DNA from: Candidatus Poseidoniales archaeon
GTDB lineage: Archaea; Thermoplasmatota; Poseidoniia; Poseidoniales; Thalassarchaeaceae
Direction: 5' to 3'
NCBI GenBank assembly: GCA_028821815.1
Contig: JAPKEY010000102.1
Location: 1 to 5,689 of the forward strand
DNA length: 5,689 nucleotides
Positions 1-5,689 of the stretch are shown piece by piece. The notes below the pieces were generated by a model, which worked only from the letters and a program-made list of their open reading frames with translations, was not told where the DNA came from and did not search any database. Every line of letters begins with the position of its first letter. The stretch's first letter is position 1. The position numbers and the translations under genes were made by a program.

Positions 1-558
1 ATCGTTGAATTGAGTGATGTCCCCGTCGGCGTTAACGTGCTGCGTAATGATCCACAAGCAGCCATTTCGATTGCTACTGTAACCGGTGCAGAATTCATCC
101 GAGTAAACGTTCACATCGGCGCAATGGTGACAGATCAAGGTCTCATCGAAGGTCAGGCCGCAGAAACATTGCGCCTTCGAGATTCTCTCGGTGCTGACAT
201 AGCTATTCTAGCAGATGTGGGTGTAAAACACGCTACACCCTACGATGAAAAGTGGTCTTTAGAGCAAGAGGCAAAGGATGCGTGGAATCGAGGACTTGCT
301 GATGCACTGATTGTCTCTGGTAGTGGCACTGGAGCACCAACAAATGCTGTGGATTTAGAACGTGTCAAACATGCCATTCCCGAAGCACCACTGATTGTAG
401 GTTCTGGTGTAAATGATGAGACATTGACGGAATTTTCACTCGCAACCGCATGGATTGTCGGGACTGCGCTCAAGCGAGAAGGAGCGATTGAAAACGAGGT
501 CGAATTGGCTCAAGTTCTACGATTGACGAACACGAATCGTCCGACTGGCGATTGCTAG
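1..558 (+). CDS. BtpA/SgcQ-family TIM-barrel protein, 5' end missing
   Basis: The frame is open from the first base, so this is the C-terminal 185 residues of a longer gene; family members are usually about 260-280 residues, so roughly 70-90 residues lie outside the window. BtpA family landmarks occur in order: GVNVLRND (residues 10-17 of the fragment), FIRVN and TDQGLIEG (32-36, 44-51), ADVGVKHA (71-78), ADALIVSGSGTG (100-111), IVGSGV (132-137) and IVGTALKREG (152-161). The glycine-rich loops near the end look like the phosphate-binding part of a TIM barrel. BtpA was named for a cyanobacterial protein needed for stable photosystem I; that role cannot apply to most archaeal or bacterial homologues, whose substrate is unknown. 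The TTG at position 10 lies inside conserved sequence and is not the true start. The last 13 codons and the stop overlap the convergent permease gene. Family assignment is firm; function is unknown. Confidence 0.9.
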   Translation: MVELSDVPVGVNVLRNDPQAAISIATVTGAEFIRVNVHIGAMVTDQGLIEGQAAETLRLRDSLGADIAILADVGVKHATPYDEKWSLEQEAKDAWNRGLADALIVSGSGTGAPTNAVDLERVKHAIPEAPLIVGSGVNDETLTEFSLATAWIVGTALKREGAIENEVELAQVLRLTNTNRPTGDC

Positions 559-1578
559 CATCAATACTCCAAAGATTGTATTAATCAATAATGCCAACTG
601 GACTGAGGTTGATTCCAGCCCCCAACCTCGAATCATGATTGAACGGCAGGCTTCAGCCGTCCAAGTTGTCGGTAACGCCCATGCAACTGGTTGTAACCAC
701 CCCGGTAGAGCTTGAACTGGCCAGAGGATGCCTGAGAGCAACAATGCAGGGAACAACAATGGCATGTTCAACTGCATCGCTTGAAATTCTGATTTAGCCT
801 TGCTTGAAATCGCCAAACCCAGACACATGGCAGCCCAACCAAGTAGTAAACAGACTGTGAATAGCAACATCACACTGCCATTGATTGGAATCTCAAATCC
901 AAGGGTTGCAATCGCGATGACAACTGCTACTTGTCCAATCAAAATGACTGAGAATGCACCTAGGTGGCCGAATAGAACTTCTGAGGGTTGTGTTCCTGCT
1001 GCAAAAATTCGATCTAGGGTGCCATCGTGACGTTCACCAACAAATGTCATTGTCGTGAGAATTGTACTAAACATGAAACAAACAAGTGTCATGATTCCCG
1101 GGGCTAGAAAATCGATGAAAGATGGGTCGCGATCACCATAGATTGGGTCCGCAATATCCAAGGGTAATTGACCACCATTGGCTTCTTGCATCGCGTCTCG
1201 AACCTCGAGAAGAATAGTATTGGTTACTTGTTGGTTTGAATTGTCCAAAACCACAGAGATGGTTCCATCGGGAAGCAGATGGAAAACAGCCCAGGATGCG
1301 CCATTTTCAACTGTAGCATTCGCTTCATCCATTGAATCAGAATAAGATACAAGAAGGGCATCACCGCCCTCAATATACCCGATGAAAATAGCGCTTTGTT
1401 CAGCAGGTCCATCATCGACGACCACTACGTTGAGATCTGTTGGCGTACCACCAATCGCCCAACCAAACAGAAGAATCTGCAACGCCGGCATGATAACGAT
1501 GAAACCAAACATGCGCTTGTCTCTGCGTAAACTGGCAAACTTCCGGGCCGCAATCGCATACACTCTCTGAAAGTTCAT
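517..1578 (-). CDS. ABC-2 type transporter permease (ABCH-like)
   Basis: Membrane subunit, 353 residues, of an ABC transporter whose ATPase is encoded immediately upstream. I see one N-terminal membrane segment (about 24-42), a long soluble extracytoplasmic region (about 43-155), then a five-helix ABC-2 domain: about 158-178, 207-228, 234-257, 271-286 and 327-345. The cytoplasmic loop GERHDGTLDR (181-190) and the LLSGILWPVQALPGWL stretch (280-295) before the last helices are typical of ABC-2 permeases of export systems. The start chosen is the ATG at 1578, because it overlaps the ATPase stop as ATGA and has a strong ribosome binding site; an upstream in-frame start at 1599 would put seven extra residues (MSPGGEG) through that site. 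The substrate cannot be read from the sequence; export of a lipid, drug or glycan is possible. The 3' end overlaps the convergent BtpA-family gene by 42 bp. Confidence 0.9.
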   Translation of the reverse strand: MNFQRVYAIAARKFASLRRDKRMFGFIVIMPALQILLFGWAIGGTPTDLNVVVVDDGPAEQSAIFIGYIEGGDALLVSYSDSMDEANATVENGASWAVFHLLPDGTISVVLDNSNQQVTNTILLEVRDAMQEANGGQLPLDIADPIYGDRDPSFIDFLAPGIMTLVCFMFSTILTTMTFVGERHDGTLDRIFAAGTQPSEVLFGHLGAFSVILIGQVAVVIAIATLGFEIPINGSVMLLFTVCLLLGWAAMCLGLAISSKAKSEFQAMQLNMPLLFPALLLSGILWPVQALPGWLQPVAWALPTTWTAEACRSIMIRGWGLESTSVQLALLINTIFGVLMLAIASRTIRVRQS

Positions 1579-2282
1579 GCCTTCACCTCCCGGCGACACA
1601 GAGCGAGGAATGCCTCTTCAAGAGAAGAGGTAGATTGCGAATCCATCACCGCTTTAGGGGTGTCTTCTGCGAGCAAGATTCCATCGCGCATGAGGCCTAC
1701 ACGATTGGCCTTACCTGCCTCATCGATGTAGTGCGTGGTAATCACAATCGTAGTACCATTGGCAGCAATCTCTTGCAAATGATTCCAAATTCTAGCACGC
1801 AATTCAGGGTCAACACCCACAGTGGGTTCATCAAGTAACAAAAGAGCAGGTTCGTGGAGAAGAGCCACAGCCAAACTAACCCTACGTTTTTGACCTCCAG
1901 ATAATTTTCCCACTGGCCGGTTAGGTTCGGGTAAATCTAAGAACTCAATCAACCAAGATTGTCGTGAAAGAATCCGATCCGCTTTCATCCCGTGAAGGCG
2001 TCCATGGAATCGCATTGTTTCTGCGATGCTGAGGTCTGGATAAAGGGCGATTTCTTGTGGTGAATAACCCACATCAGAACCTGGAATATCACCCTTGACA
2101 TTCATGGTTCCAGATTCGGGTTCAAGAAACCCGAGGATGACTTTGAGGAGCGTTGTTTTCCCACATCCAGAAGGCCCCAATAAACCATAAATTGAGCCTT
2201 CGTCAACAGTCATCCCTAGCCCCTGAAGAACTGGAATTGACCCATATCCTCGGACGAGGCCTTCTGCCGATATAGCAGCCAT
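1575..2282 (-). CDS. ABC transporter ATP-binding protein (ABCH-like)
   Basis: A complete 235-residue nucleotide-binding subunit that powers the permease encoded directly after it. All ABC landmarks are intact: the A-loop aromatic in RGYGS (Tyr13), Walker A GPSGCGKT (36-43), Q-loop Gln76 in YSPQE, signature LSGGQ (127-131), Walker B LLLLDE (147-152), D-loop region VGVDP (155-159) and switch His184 in ITTHY. It should therefore be an active ATPase at the inner face of the membrane. The combination of SIYGLLGPSGCGKTTLL, PQEIALYPDLSIAETM, LSGGQKRRVSLAVALLHEP and ITTHYIDEA recalls arthropod ABCH (ABCG23-like) transporters more than the common CcmA/NodI exporters; this is a judgement from memory, without alignment. 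The ATG start lies 24 bp after the maf stop. I see no Shine-Dalgarno in that gap, so translation probably depends on coupling to maf or on another start mode. The stop overlaps the permease ATG. Confidence 0.95.
   Translation of the reverse strand: MAAISAEGLVRGYGSIPVLQGLGMTVDEGSIYGLLGPSGCGKTTLLKVILGFLEPESGTMNVKGDIPGSDVGYSPQEIALYPDLSIAETMRFHGRLHGMKADRILSRQSWLIEFLDLPEPNRPVGKLSGGQKRRVSLAVALLHEPALLLLDEPTVGVDPELRARIWNHLQEIAANGTTIVITTHYIDEAGKANRVGLMRDGILLAEDTPKAVMDSQSTSSLEEAFLALCRREVKA
1583..1590 (-). promoter_or_regulatory. Shine-Dalgarno for the permease
   Basis: On the minus strand the motif GGAGGTGA lies inside the last codons of the ATPase gene, with AGGC between it and the ATG at 1578 (GGAGG to ATG is 7 nt). 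It is a near-perfect match to the 3' end of 16S rRNA and decides the permease start. With the ATGA overlap it indicates coupled translation of the two subunits. Confidence 0.85.
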
Positions 2283-2306
2283 GAACTGGCCATTTCGTGA
2301 CGGGCT

Positions 2307-2870
2307 TCAATCATTGCCCAAGGCATCAAACAATTGAGGGGTGAATCCTAGAACTGTTTCTTCCGCACCATCAACGATGGTTGCAAAATTACCCATCGCT
2401 CCTGCGAAGTCATAACCTCCAGCCTTACCACGCCAAGAATCGGATACGATCAGTGCTTCCAAGACATCATCACCCAATGTATCGATGGATACCGTAGCTG
2501 ACTCGATCCAGGATACGACATTATTGCCCTGAATGAGAGCAGTACCGGTCCAAACCCTGTGGTTTCTACCACTCAAACGCAATAACATATTGAGGGCCGC
2601 TTGTCGATTGGATGGCTGGCCGAGCGGTTGCAATGAATCATCCGGGTCTTCAACCAGTGTATCGGCAACAATGACAAGAGGGGCTGAGCATTCCCTCTGT
2701 GCTGACTCAATCTTACCAAGCAGTGTATGTTCAACCTGTTCGGAGATGGGGATTCCATGCTTGTGTGGGCGCTCACGCGCGCGTAGGGGACTCTGGATGA
2801 CTTCGTAGCCCCATGCCGCAAGCATCGAGGCTCTGCGCTGCGAAGCAGAGGCGAGATGCACCAATTCCAT
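2307..2870 (-). CDS. maf: Maf-family nucleotide pyrophosphatase
   Basis: A 187-residue house-cleaning enzyme expected to hydrolyse non-canonical or specific nucleoside triphosphates to the monophosphate and pyrophosphate in the cytoplasm. Family motifs in order: LASASQRR (6-13; the usual form is LASxSPRR, so Pro is replaced by Gln here), Glu33, Lys53 within LLGKIESA, the DT pair in VIVADTLV (Asp70-Thr71), LGQP (83-86), LSGRNHRVWTG (99-109), and KAGGYDFAGAMGNF (149-162). Glu33, Lys53 and Asp70 fall where the catalytic residues of E. coli YhdE lie, as I recall them. The ATG at 2870 was chosen because Maf proteins begin only a few residues before LAS; a GTG at 2906 would add twelve residues and neither start has a clear Shine-Dalgarno. 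Whether it prefers dTTP/UTP or methylated GTP cannot be told by eye. It is the first gene of the cluster leading to the ABC transporter, probably a shared transcript rather than a shared pathway. Confidence 0.9.
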   Translation of the reverse strand: MELVHLASASQRRASMLAAWGYEVIQSPLRARERPHKHGIPISEQVEHTLLGKIESAQRECSAPLVIVADTLVEDPDDSLQPLGQPSNRQAALNMLLRLSGRNHRVWTGTALIQGNNVVSWIESATVSIDTLGDDVLEALIVSDSWRGKAGGYDFAGAMGNFATIVDGAEETVLGFTPQLFDALGND

Positions 2871-2931
2871 GGCAATCCGAGGAGGGTGGCGTTTATCTTC
2901 TTGCACCGAATCGCTCGCTCTGGTGGCCTAG
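2871..2931. promoter_or_regulatory. Divergent intergenic region, probable promoters for maf and the KaiC-like gene
   Basis: This 61-bp gap is the only divergent spacer in the window, so initiation for both the leftward maf-ABC cluster and the rightward ATPase gene must lie here or inside the neighbouring coding sequence. The only AT-rich element is TTTATC (2892-2897), read as GATAAA on the minus strand. It lies about 35-40 bp before the KaiC-like start and about 22-27 bp before the maf ATG, which would fit an archaeal TATA box giving a short leader on one side or a leaderless maf transcript on the other. No clear BRE is visible. The location of a promoter is well supported by gene orientation; the exact element is a guess. 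Confidence 0.3.
2922..2926 (+). promoter_or_regulatory. Possible ribosome binding site for the KaiC-like gene
   Basis: GGTGG stands 5 nt before the TTG at 2932 and can pair with the anti-Shine-Dalgarno sequence through GGTG. An in-frame TAG at 2929-2931 immediately precedes the TTG, so no earlier start is possible in this frame. The match is short, so support is moderate. Confidence 0.4.
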
Positions 2932-3654
2932 TTGAGTAATGCGGGAGAAAGAATTCCAACCTACATTATGGGATTGGATGAACAAATGCAAGGAGGCATT
3001 CCAAAGGGACACCTGTGTCTACTCGCAGGGACATCAGGTTCGATGAAATCCAGTCTCGGTTTTGCCATGCTGTACAATGCAGTTCTCGAAGGTCGAACGT
3101 CTGGAATTTATGTCACCCTAGAACAATCCAAGGAATCTCTTGCGGGCCATATGGCGAACATGGGTATGAATGTCGATGACCCCCGTGTAAGAAGCAACAT
3201 TGCAATCATCGATCTCGCTGATTTGCGCGTTCAATTGAACGAAGCTGGAACTGCAAGCCAGGTCGATTGGATGGGGCAACTCATCAAGCAATTGACCAGT
3301 TATCGTGAAAGTATTGGTTTTGAAGTGCTGGTTTTCGATTCATTGGGTGCATTCTTTACCCTCACTCGAATGGAAAATCCACGTGATGAGACATTCAAGT
3401 TCTTTGAAGCGTGCCGCAGACTCGGTTTGACGACATTTATCATCTGTGAAATGATGGGTGAAATGAAGAATCAATTTGGTGAATTCGGTATAGAGGATTA
3501 CCTATCTGATGGGGTGATTCACCTCACCATGGACCGAAGTGGTGATCAAATCAATCGAAAGATTGCCATCATCAAAATGCGACACACAAACCACACGTTG
3601 GGCTACCACCCATGGCGGTGGGATCCCACAATGTGCAAATTTACCATCCAGTGA
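2932..3654 (+). CDS. KaiC-like RecA-superfamily ATPase, single domain
   Basis: A 240-residue protein with one KaiC/RecA core, the type common in archaea and often annotated as a signal-transduction ATPase. Landmarks: the N-terminal RIPTYIMGLDEQMQGGIPKG (7-26), a Walker A-like loop GTSGSMKS (33-40), YVTLEQSKESL (60-70) after the next strand, Walker B VLVFD (132-136), FGIEDYLSDGVIHL (185-198), and the closing IAIIKMRHTNH (211-221). Two positions are unusual: the Gly normally before the Walker A Lys is Met38, and the second acidic residue of the usual EE pair after strand 2 is Gln65. Lys39 and Ser40 are kept, so nucleotide binding is plausible while hydrolysis may be altered. The TTG start is preferred over the ATG at 2968 because the later start would remove conserved RIPT. 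There is no second KaiC domain, no kaiA or kaiB neighbour, and no evident partner. The family call is strong; the biological role is unknown. Confidence 0.88.
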   Translation: MSNAGERIPTYIMGLDEQMQGGIPKGHLCLLAGTSGSMKSSLGFAMLYNAVLEGRTSGIYVTLEQSKESLAGHMANMGMNVDDPRVRSNIAIIDLADLRVQLNEAGTASQVDWMGQLIKQLTSYRESIGFEVLVFDSLGAFFTLTRMENPRDETFKFFEACRRLGLTTFIICEMMGEMKNQFGEFGIEDYLSDGVIHLTMDRSGDQINRKIAIIKMRHTNHTLGYHPWRWDPTMCKFTIQ

Positions 3655-3656
3655 GA

Positions 3657-5477
3657 TTACTCAACGGTGACGGACTTCGCTAAGTTTCGAGGACGATCGA
3701 CGTCGCATTCGAGAGCGAGTGCAGTATGGTATGCGATGAGTTGCATTGGCAACACGGTTAACATCGGCGTAAACATTGGATCTGTTGCTGGAACAGGAAT
3801 CGAAATATCGGCCTCCTCTGCAATTGAATCGCCCGCTTCGTGAATGAGGATGATTTTTGCTCCGCGGGCACGGCATTCGTGAATACTCGATACCGTCTTG
3901 CTCTTCAGAGCATCATTGGGTGCAACAAAAATGACTGGGCTACCCTCCTCGAGAAGGGCAATTGGGCCGTGTTTCATCTCACCTGCGGGATATGCAAGAC
4001 AGGGGATGTAAGCAAGTTCCATCAGTTTGAGGGCACCCTCTCGAGCGACTGGAGCTGAAATCCCCCGACCGAGGAAAAGAACACTCTTGGCATCCTTAAC
4101 AACATTGACCACTTCTTCGATTGGGCCCGGATTGGAAAGATAATCATCAACCAATTGAGGGATTTTTTGCAAGGATGTTATCAGCCGTTTTCCTTTCTCT
4201 CTGGAAAGAGCACGAGCACGTCCAATTTGTATTGCGAACATCGAAAGTGCGGCCACCATGTTTGAGAAGGCCTTGGTCGAAGCAACGGATTGCTCTGGTC
4301 CAGAATGAATGTAAACACCCATTCCACACTGGCGAGCAATGGTTGAGCCCACGACATTGATGACACCTCTAACTTCACCACCTTTCAATTGAATCTCCTT
4401 TACCGCGGCAAGTGTGTCTGCGGTTTCACCCGATTGACTGACCGCAAAATGAATTGCATCGGTTTCAATCACAGGGTTGTTGTGGCGGAACTCGCTACTC
4501 ACATGTGCCAAGGCTGGAACTCTGGCCAATTCTTCAATCGCAAGTCGGCCAACCTGTGCGGCATGCAAAGCAGTACCACATCCAAGTAAACGAACGTGTG
4601 GAATTTTTTGCAACTTTTTGGATGTAAGACCCAAGCCCCCAAGGCGCGCATTACCGTCTTGAAGCGCCAATCGTCCAGTGAGACATTGACGTAGAGATTC
4701 AGGCTGTTCATGAATTTCCTTGAGCATGAAGTGGGGGTAATCTCCCAATTCAGCCTCACCCCAGTCATCATCCAGTGTCGTTACCTCTGAATCTGTGGAG
4801 CGGCCATCAAATCGACTGGTTTGGATGCCATCTGAAGTGACTACAGCTAGATCACCATCGTCCAATCGGATGACTTGATGGGTCAATGCTTGTAGCGGTA
4901 GTGTATCGCTAGCAATCCAATTCTCACCTTCGCCAACTCCAATCACCAATGGTGATCCATTGCGCGCACAGATAATCATGTCATGGTCTTCGAATACAAC
5001 ACAAATCCCCCAAGTCCCCCTGGTACGTTTCAAAGTTCGACGGACAGCCGTCAGTGGTTTCGCACCATTTACAACTTCACGGTGAATCAAATGTACCAAT
5101 GCCTCCGAATCTGTATCAGAGAGTAGTTTCGTGCCTTCTTTTTCCAAACGCTTTCGCAGTGAACGAGCATTTTCGATGATGCCATTGTGAACCAATGCAA
5201 TCTTACCATCCACTGAACAATGTGGGTGTGCGTTTGCGTCGGTCACCCCTCCATGTGTAGCCCAGCGGGTGTGTGCAATACCACAGGTTCCTTCGACTTT
5301 TTTCGGAAGTATTGATTCTAAATCAGCGACCTTTCCAATTTGCTTATGCACTGAAATTTCCCCGTTTTTTACCGCGATACCTGAGGAATCATAACCGCGA
5401 TATTCGAGACGGCGGAGGCCCTCTATCAGAAATGGAGTTGCTTGTTTATCGCCAATATAACCAATAATGCCACACAT
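3657..5477 (-). CDS. glmS: Glutamine-fructose-6-phosphate aminotransferase (isomerizing)
   Basis: Complete, 606 residues, close to the 609 of E. coli GlmS. It converts fructose-6-phosphate and glutamine to glucosamine-6-phosphate and glutamate, the first committed step of amino-sugar and UDP-GlcNAc synthesis, in the cytoplasm. The N-terminal Ntn glutaminase domain begins MCGIIGYIG, with Cys2 exposed after Met removal, followed by RGYDSSG (27-33), HTRWATHG (69-76), HNGIIEN (97-103) and SDTDSE (120-125). The first SIS domain carries GCGT (299-302), SQSGET (347-352) and SVASTKAF (397-404). The second carries EGALKLMELAY (480-490) and AGEMKHGP (498-505); the chain ends with the invariant NLAKSVTVE. 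Lys484, Glu487, His503 and Lys601 match the isomerase residues of E. coli. The only oddity is Ala303, where E. coli has a Ser near the sugar phosphate. No glmS ribozyme precedes it: only 9 bp separate it from the upstream gene. Its stop is 2 bp from the convergent ATPase gene. Confidence 0.98.
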   Translation of the reverse strand: MCGIIGYIGDKQATPFLIEGLRRLEYRGYDSSGIAVKNGEISVHKQIGKVADLESILPKKVEGTCGIAHTRWATHGGVTDANAHPHCSVDGKIALVHNGIIENARSLRKRLEKEGTKLLSDTDSEALVHLIHREVVNGAKPLTAVRRTLKRTRGTWGICVVFEDHDMIICARNGSPLVIGVGEGENWIASDTLPLQALTHQVIRLDDGDLAVVTSDGIQTSRFDGRSTDSEVTTLDDDWGEAELGDYPHFMLKEIHEQPESLRQCLTGRLALQDGNARLGGLGLTSKKLQKIPHVRLLGCGTALHAAQVGRLAIEELARVPALAHVSSEFRHNNPVIETDAIHFAVSQSGETADTLAAVKEIQLKGGEVRGVINVVGSTIARQCGMGVYIHSGPEQSVASTKAFSNMVAALSMFAIQIGRARALSREKGKRLITSLQKIPQLVDDYLSNPGPIEEVVNVVKDAKSVLFLGRGISAPVAREGALKLMELAYIPCLAYPAGEMKHGPIALLEEGSPVIFVAPNDALKSKTVSSIHECRARGAKIILIHEAGDSIAEEADISIPVPATDPMFTPMLTVLPMQLIAYHTALALECDVDRPRNLAKSVTVE

Positions 5478-5483
5478 GAAAAG

Positions 5484-5490
5484 TCCTCAC
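5484..5490 (-). promoter_or_regulatory. Shine-Dalgarno for glmS overlapping the upstream stop
   Basis: On the minus strand GTGAGGA includes GAGG, with 7 nt between it and the glmS ATG. The TGA stop of the zinc-ribbon gene (5487-5489) sits inside this motif, so a ribosome finishing that gene would be placed on the glmS start. This argues for co-transcription and translational coupling. Confidence 0.75.
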
Positions 5491-5689
5491 AGTCTTACAG
5501 TATCCCCACACATAGGGCACTTCACTCGCCGAGCCTTGTTCGCACGCGCATTGAATGTAGATTCACAGGCACCACAAGTCACTGAAACCTCTGGCGCTGG
5601 TAAATCGGGTAGTGGTGGTAATTCACCGGGTGCTGGTAGTGGTGGTAATTCACCGGGTGCTGGTAGTGGTGGTAATTCACCGGGTGCTG
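5487..5689 (-). CDS. Proline-rich repeat protein with C-terminal zinc ribbon, 5' end missing
   Basis: The minus-strand frame is open from the window edge to the TGA at 5487-5489, giving the last 66 residues of a longer protein. The visible part starts with at least three copies of a nine-residue repeat, APGELPPLP, then a short linker DLPAPEVS, then a zinc ribbon with two knuckles, CGAC and CPMC, separated by 15 residues and rich in Arg/Lys, and a short tail ending in VRL. The ribbon occupies about 5508-5576. The repeat segment should be an extended, disordered or polyproline-type linker joining the ribbon to a domain outside the window. Such Pro-rich linker plus terminal CxxC ribbon endings are, from memory, frequent in Poseidoniales proteins, but the main domain and the function cannot be seen. 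The gene was judged real because the frame holds the paired CxxC motifs, the repeat keeps the frame, and its end is coupled to glmS. Confidence 0.8.
   Translation of the reverse strand, partial: APGELPPLPAPGELPPLPAPGELPPLPDLPAPEVSVTCGACESTFNARANKARRVKCPMCGDTVRL
5608..5689. repeat. 27-bp perfect direct tandem repeat, at least three copies
   Basis: Three consecutive identical 27-bp units lie at 5608-5634, 5635-5661 and 5662-5688, and the next base (5689) fits the start of a fourth. The array runs off the window edge, so its copy number is unknown. On the minus strand it is in frame with the zinc-ribbon gene and each unit encodes APGELPPLP. Just inside it (about 5593-5607) a decayed unit encoding DLPAP can be made out. 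Copies agree at every base including synonymous positions, which points to recent expansion or homogenisation. Confidence 0.95.

Noticed and set aside
240..473. 77-residue minus-strand frame opposite the BtpA-family gene
   Set aside because: The plus-strand frame carries consecutive conserved BtpA motifs here; the antisense frame has no recognisable feature.
559..600. Terminator after the BtpA-family gene
   Set aside because: The stretch is AT-rich in places but has no T-run or convincing stem-loop, and it lies inside the permease coding sequence.
2573..2959. 128-residue minus-strand open frame across maf and the divergent spacer
   Set aside because: It overlaps maf in another frame, shows no domain, and its composition is that of a shifted reading of a real gene.
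2932..3654. Circadian KaiC or RadA recombinase
   Set aside because: There is only one KaiC-type domain, no DNA-binding helix-hairpin-helix as in RadA, and no kaiA or kaiB neighbour, so only a KaiC-like family call is justified.
5478..5486. glmS ribozyme or other leader riboswitch upstream of glmS
   Set aside because: Only 9 bp separate glmS from the coding sequence before it, which leaves no room for a structured leader.
5608..5689. CRISPR array
   Set aside because: The repeats are directly adjacent with no spacers, and they are in frame within a coding sequence.
5593..5689. Plus-strand Gly/Ser-rich reading frame (GSGGNSPGA repeat)
   Set aside because: It is the antisense reading of the APGELPPLP repeat. 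The minus frame leads into a paired-CxxC zinc ribbon and a coupled stop, which makes the minus strand the coding one.

Overview
The window holds seven protein genes, two of them cut by its ends, packed with almost no intergenic space. No RNA gene, insertion sequence, phage gene, CRISPR array or origin is visible. The gene set suggests an archaeon, most likely an uncultivated marine euryarchaeon of the Poseidoniales (Marine Group II) type. Reasons: a BtpA-family protein, a single-domain KaiC-like ATPase, a proline-rich protein ending in a zinc ribbon, Shine-Dalgarno motifs on some genes but not others, a probable TTG start, and roughly 48% G+C by eye. This placement is inference from gene content; no marker gene or rRNA is present to prove it.

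Layout from left to right: (1) the 3' part of a BtpA-family TIM-barrel gene on the + strand; (2) a three-gene minus-strand cluster, read in the order maf (nucleotide pyrophosphatase), ABC ATPase, ABC-2 permease, which runs convergently into the BtpA gene and overlaps its end by 42 bp; (3) a short divergent promoter region of about 61 bp; (4) a KaiC-like RecA-superfamily ATPase on the + strand; (5) after a 2-bp convergent gap, glmS on the minus strand; (6) 9 bp upstream of glmS, the C-terminal end of a zinc-ribbon protein, also on the minus strand, with perfect 27-bp tandem repeats running off the window edge.

The ATPase and permease clearly form one transporter: their stop and start codons overlap as ATGA, and the permease has a strong Shine-Dalgarno inside the end of the ATPase gene. 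Both chains resemble, from memory of the family, the two halves of arthropod ABCH (often annotated ABCG23-like) half-transporters. glmS makes glucosamine-6-phosphate for amino-sugar synthesis, which in archaea feeds glycans and UDP-GlcNAc; it appears to be translated in tandem with the zinc-ribbon gene. The KaiC-like protein keeps the fold's landmarks but has two substitutions at the nucleotide site. I see no clearly new multi-gene system. The most interesting items are the KaiC-like active site, the exact tandem repeat, and the ABCH-like transporter.
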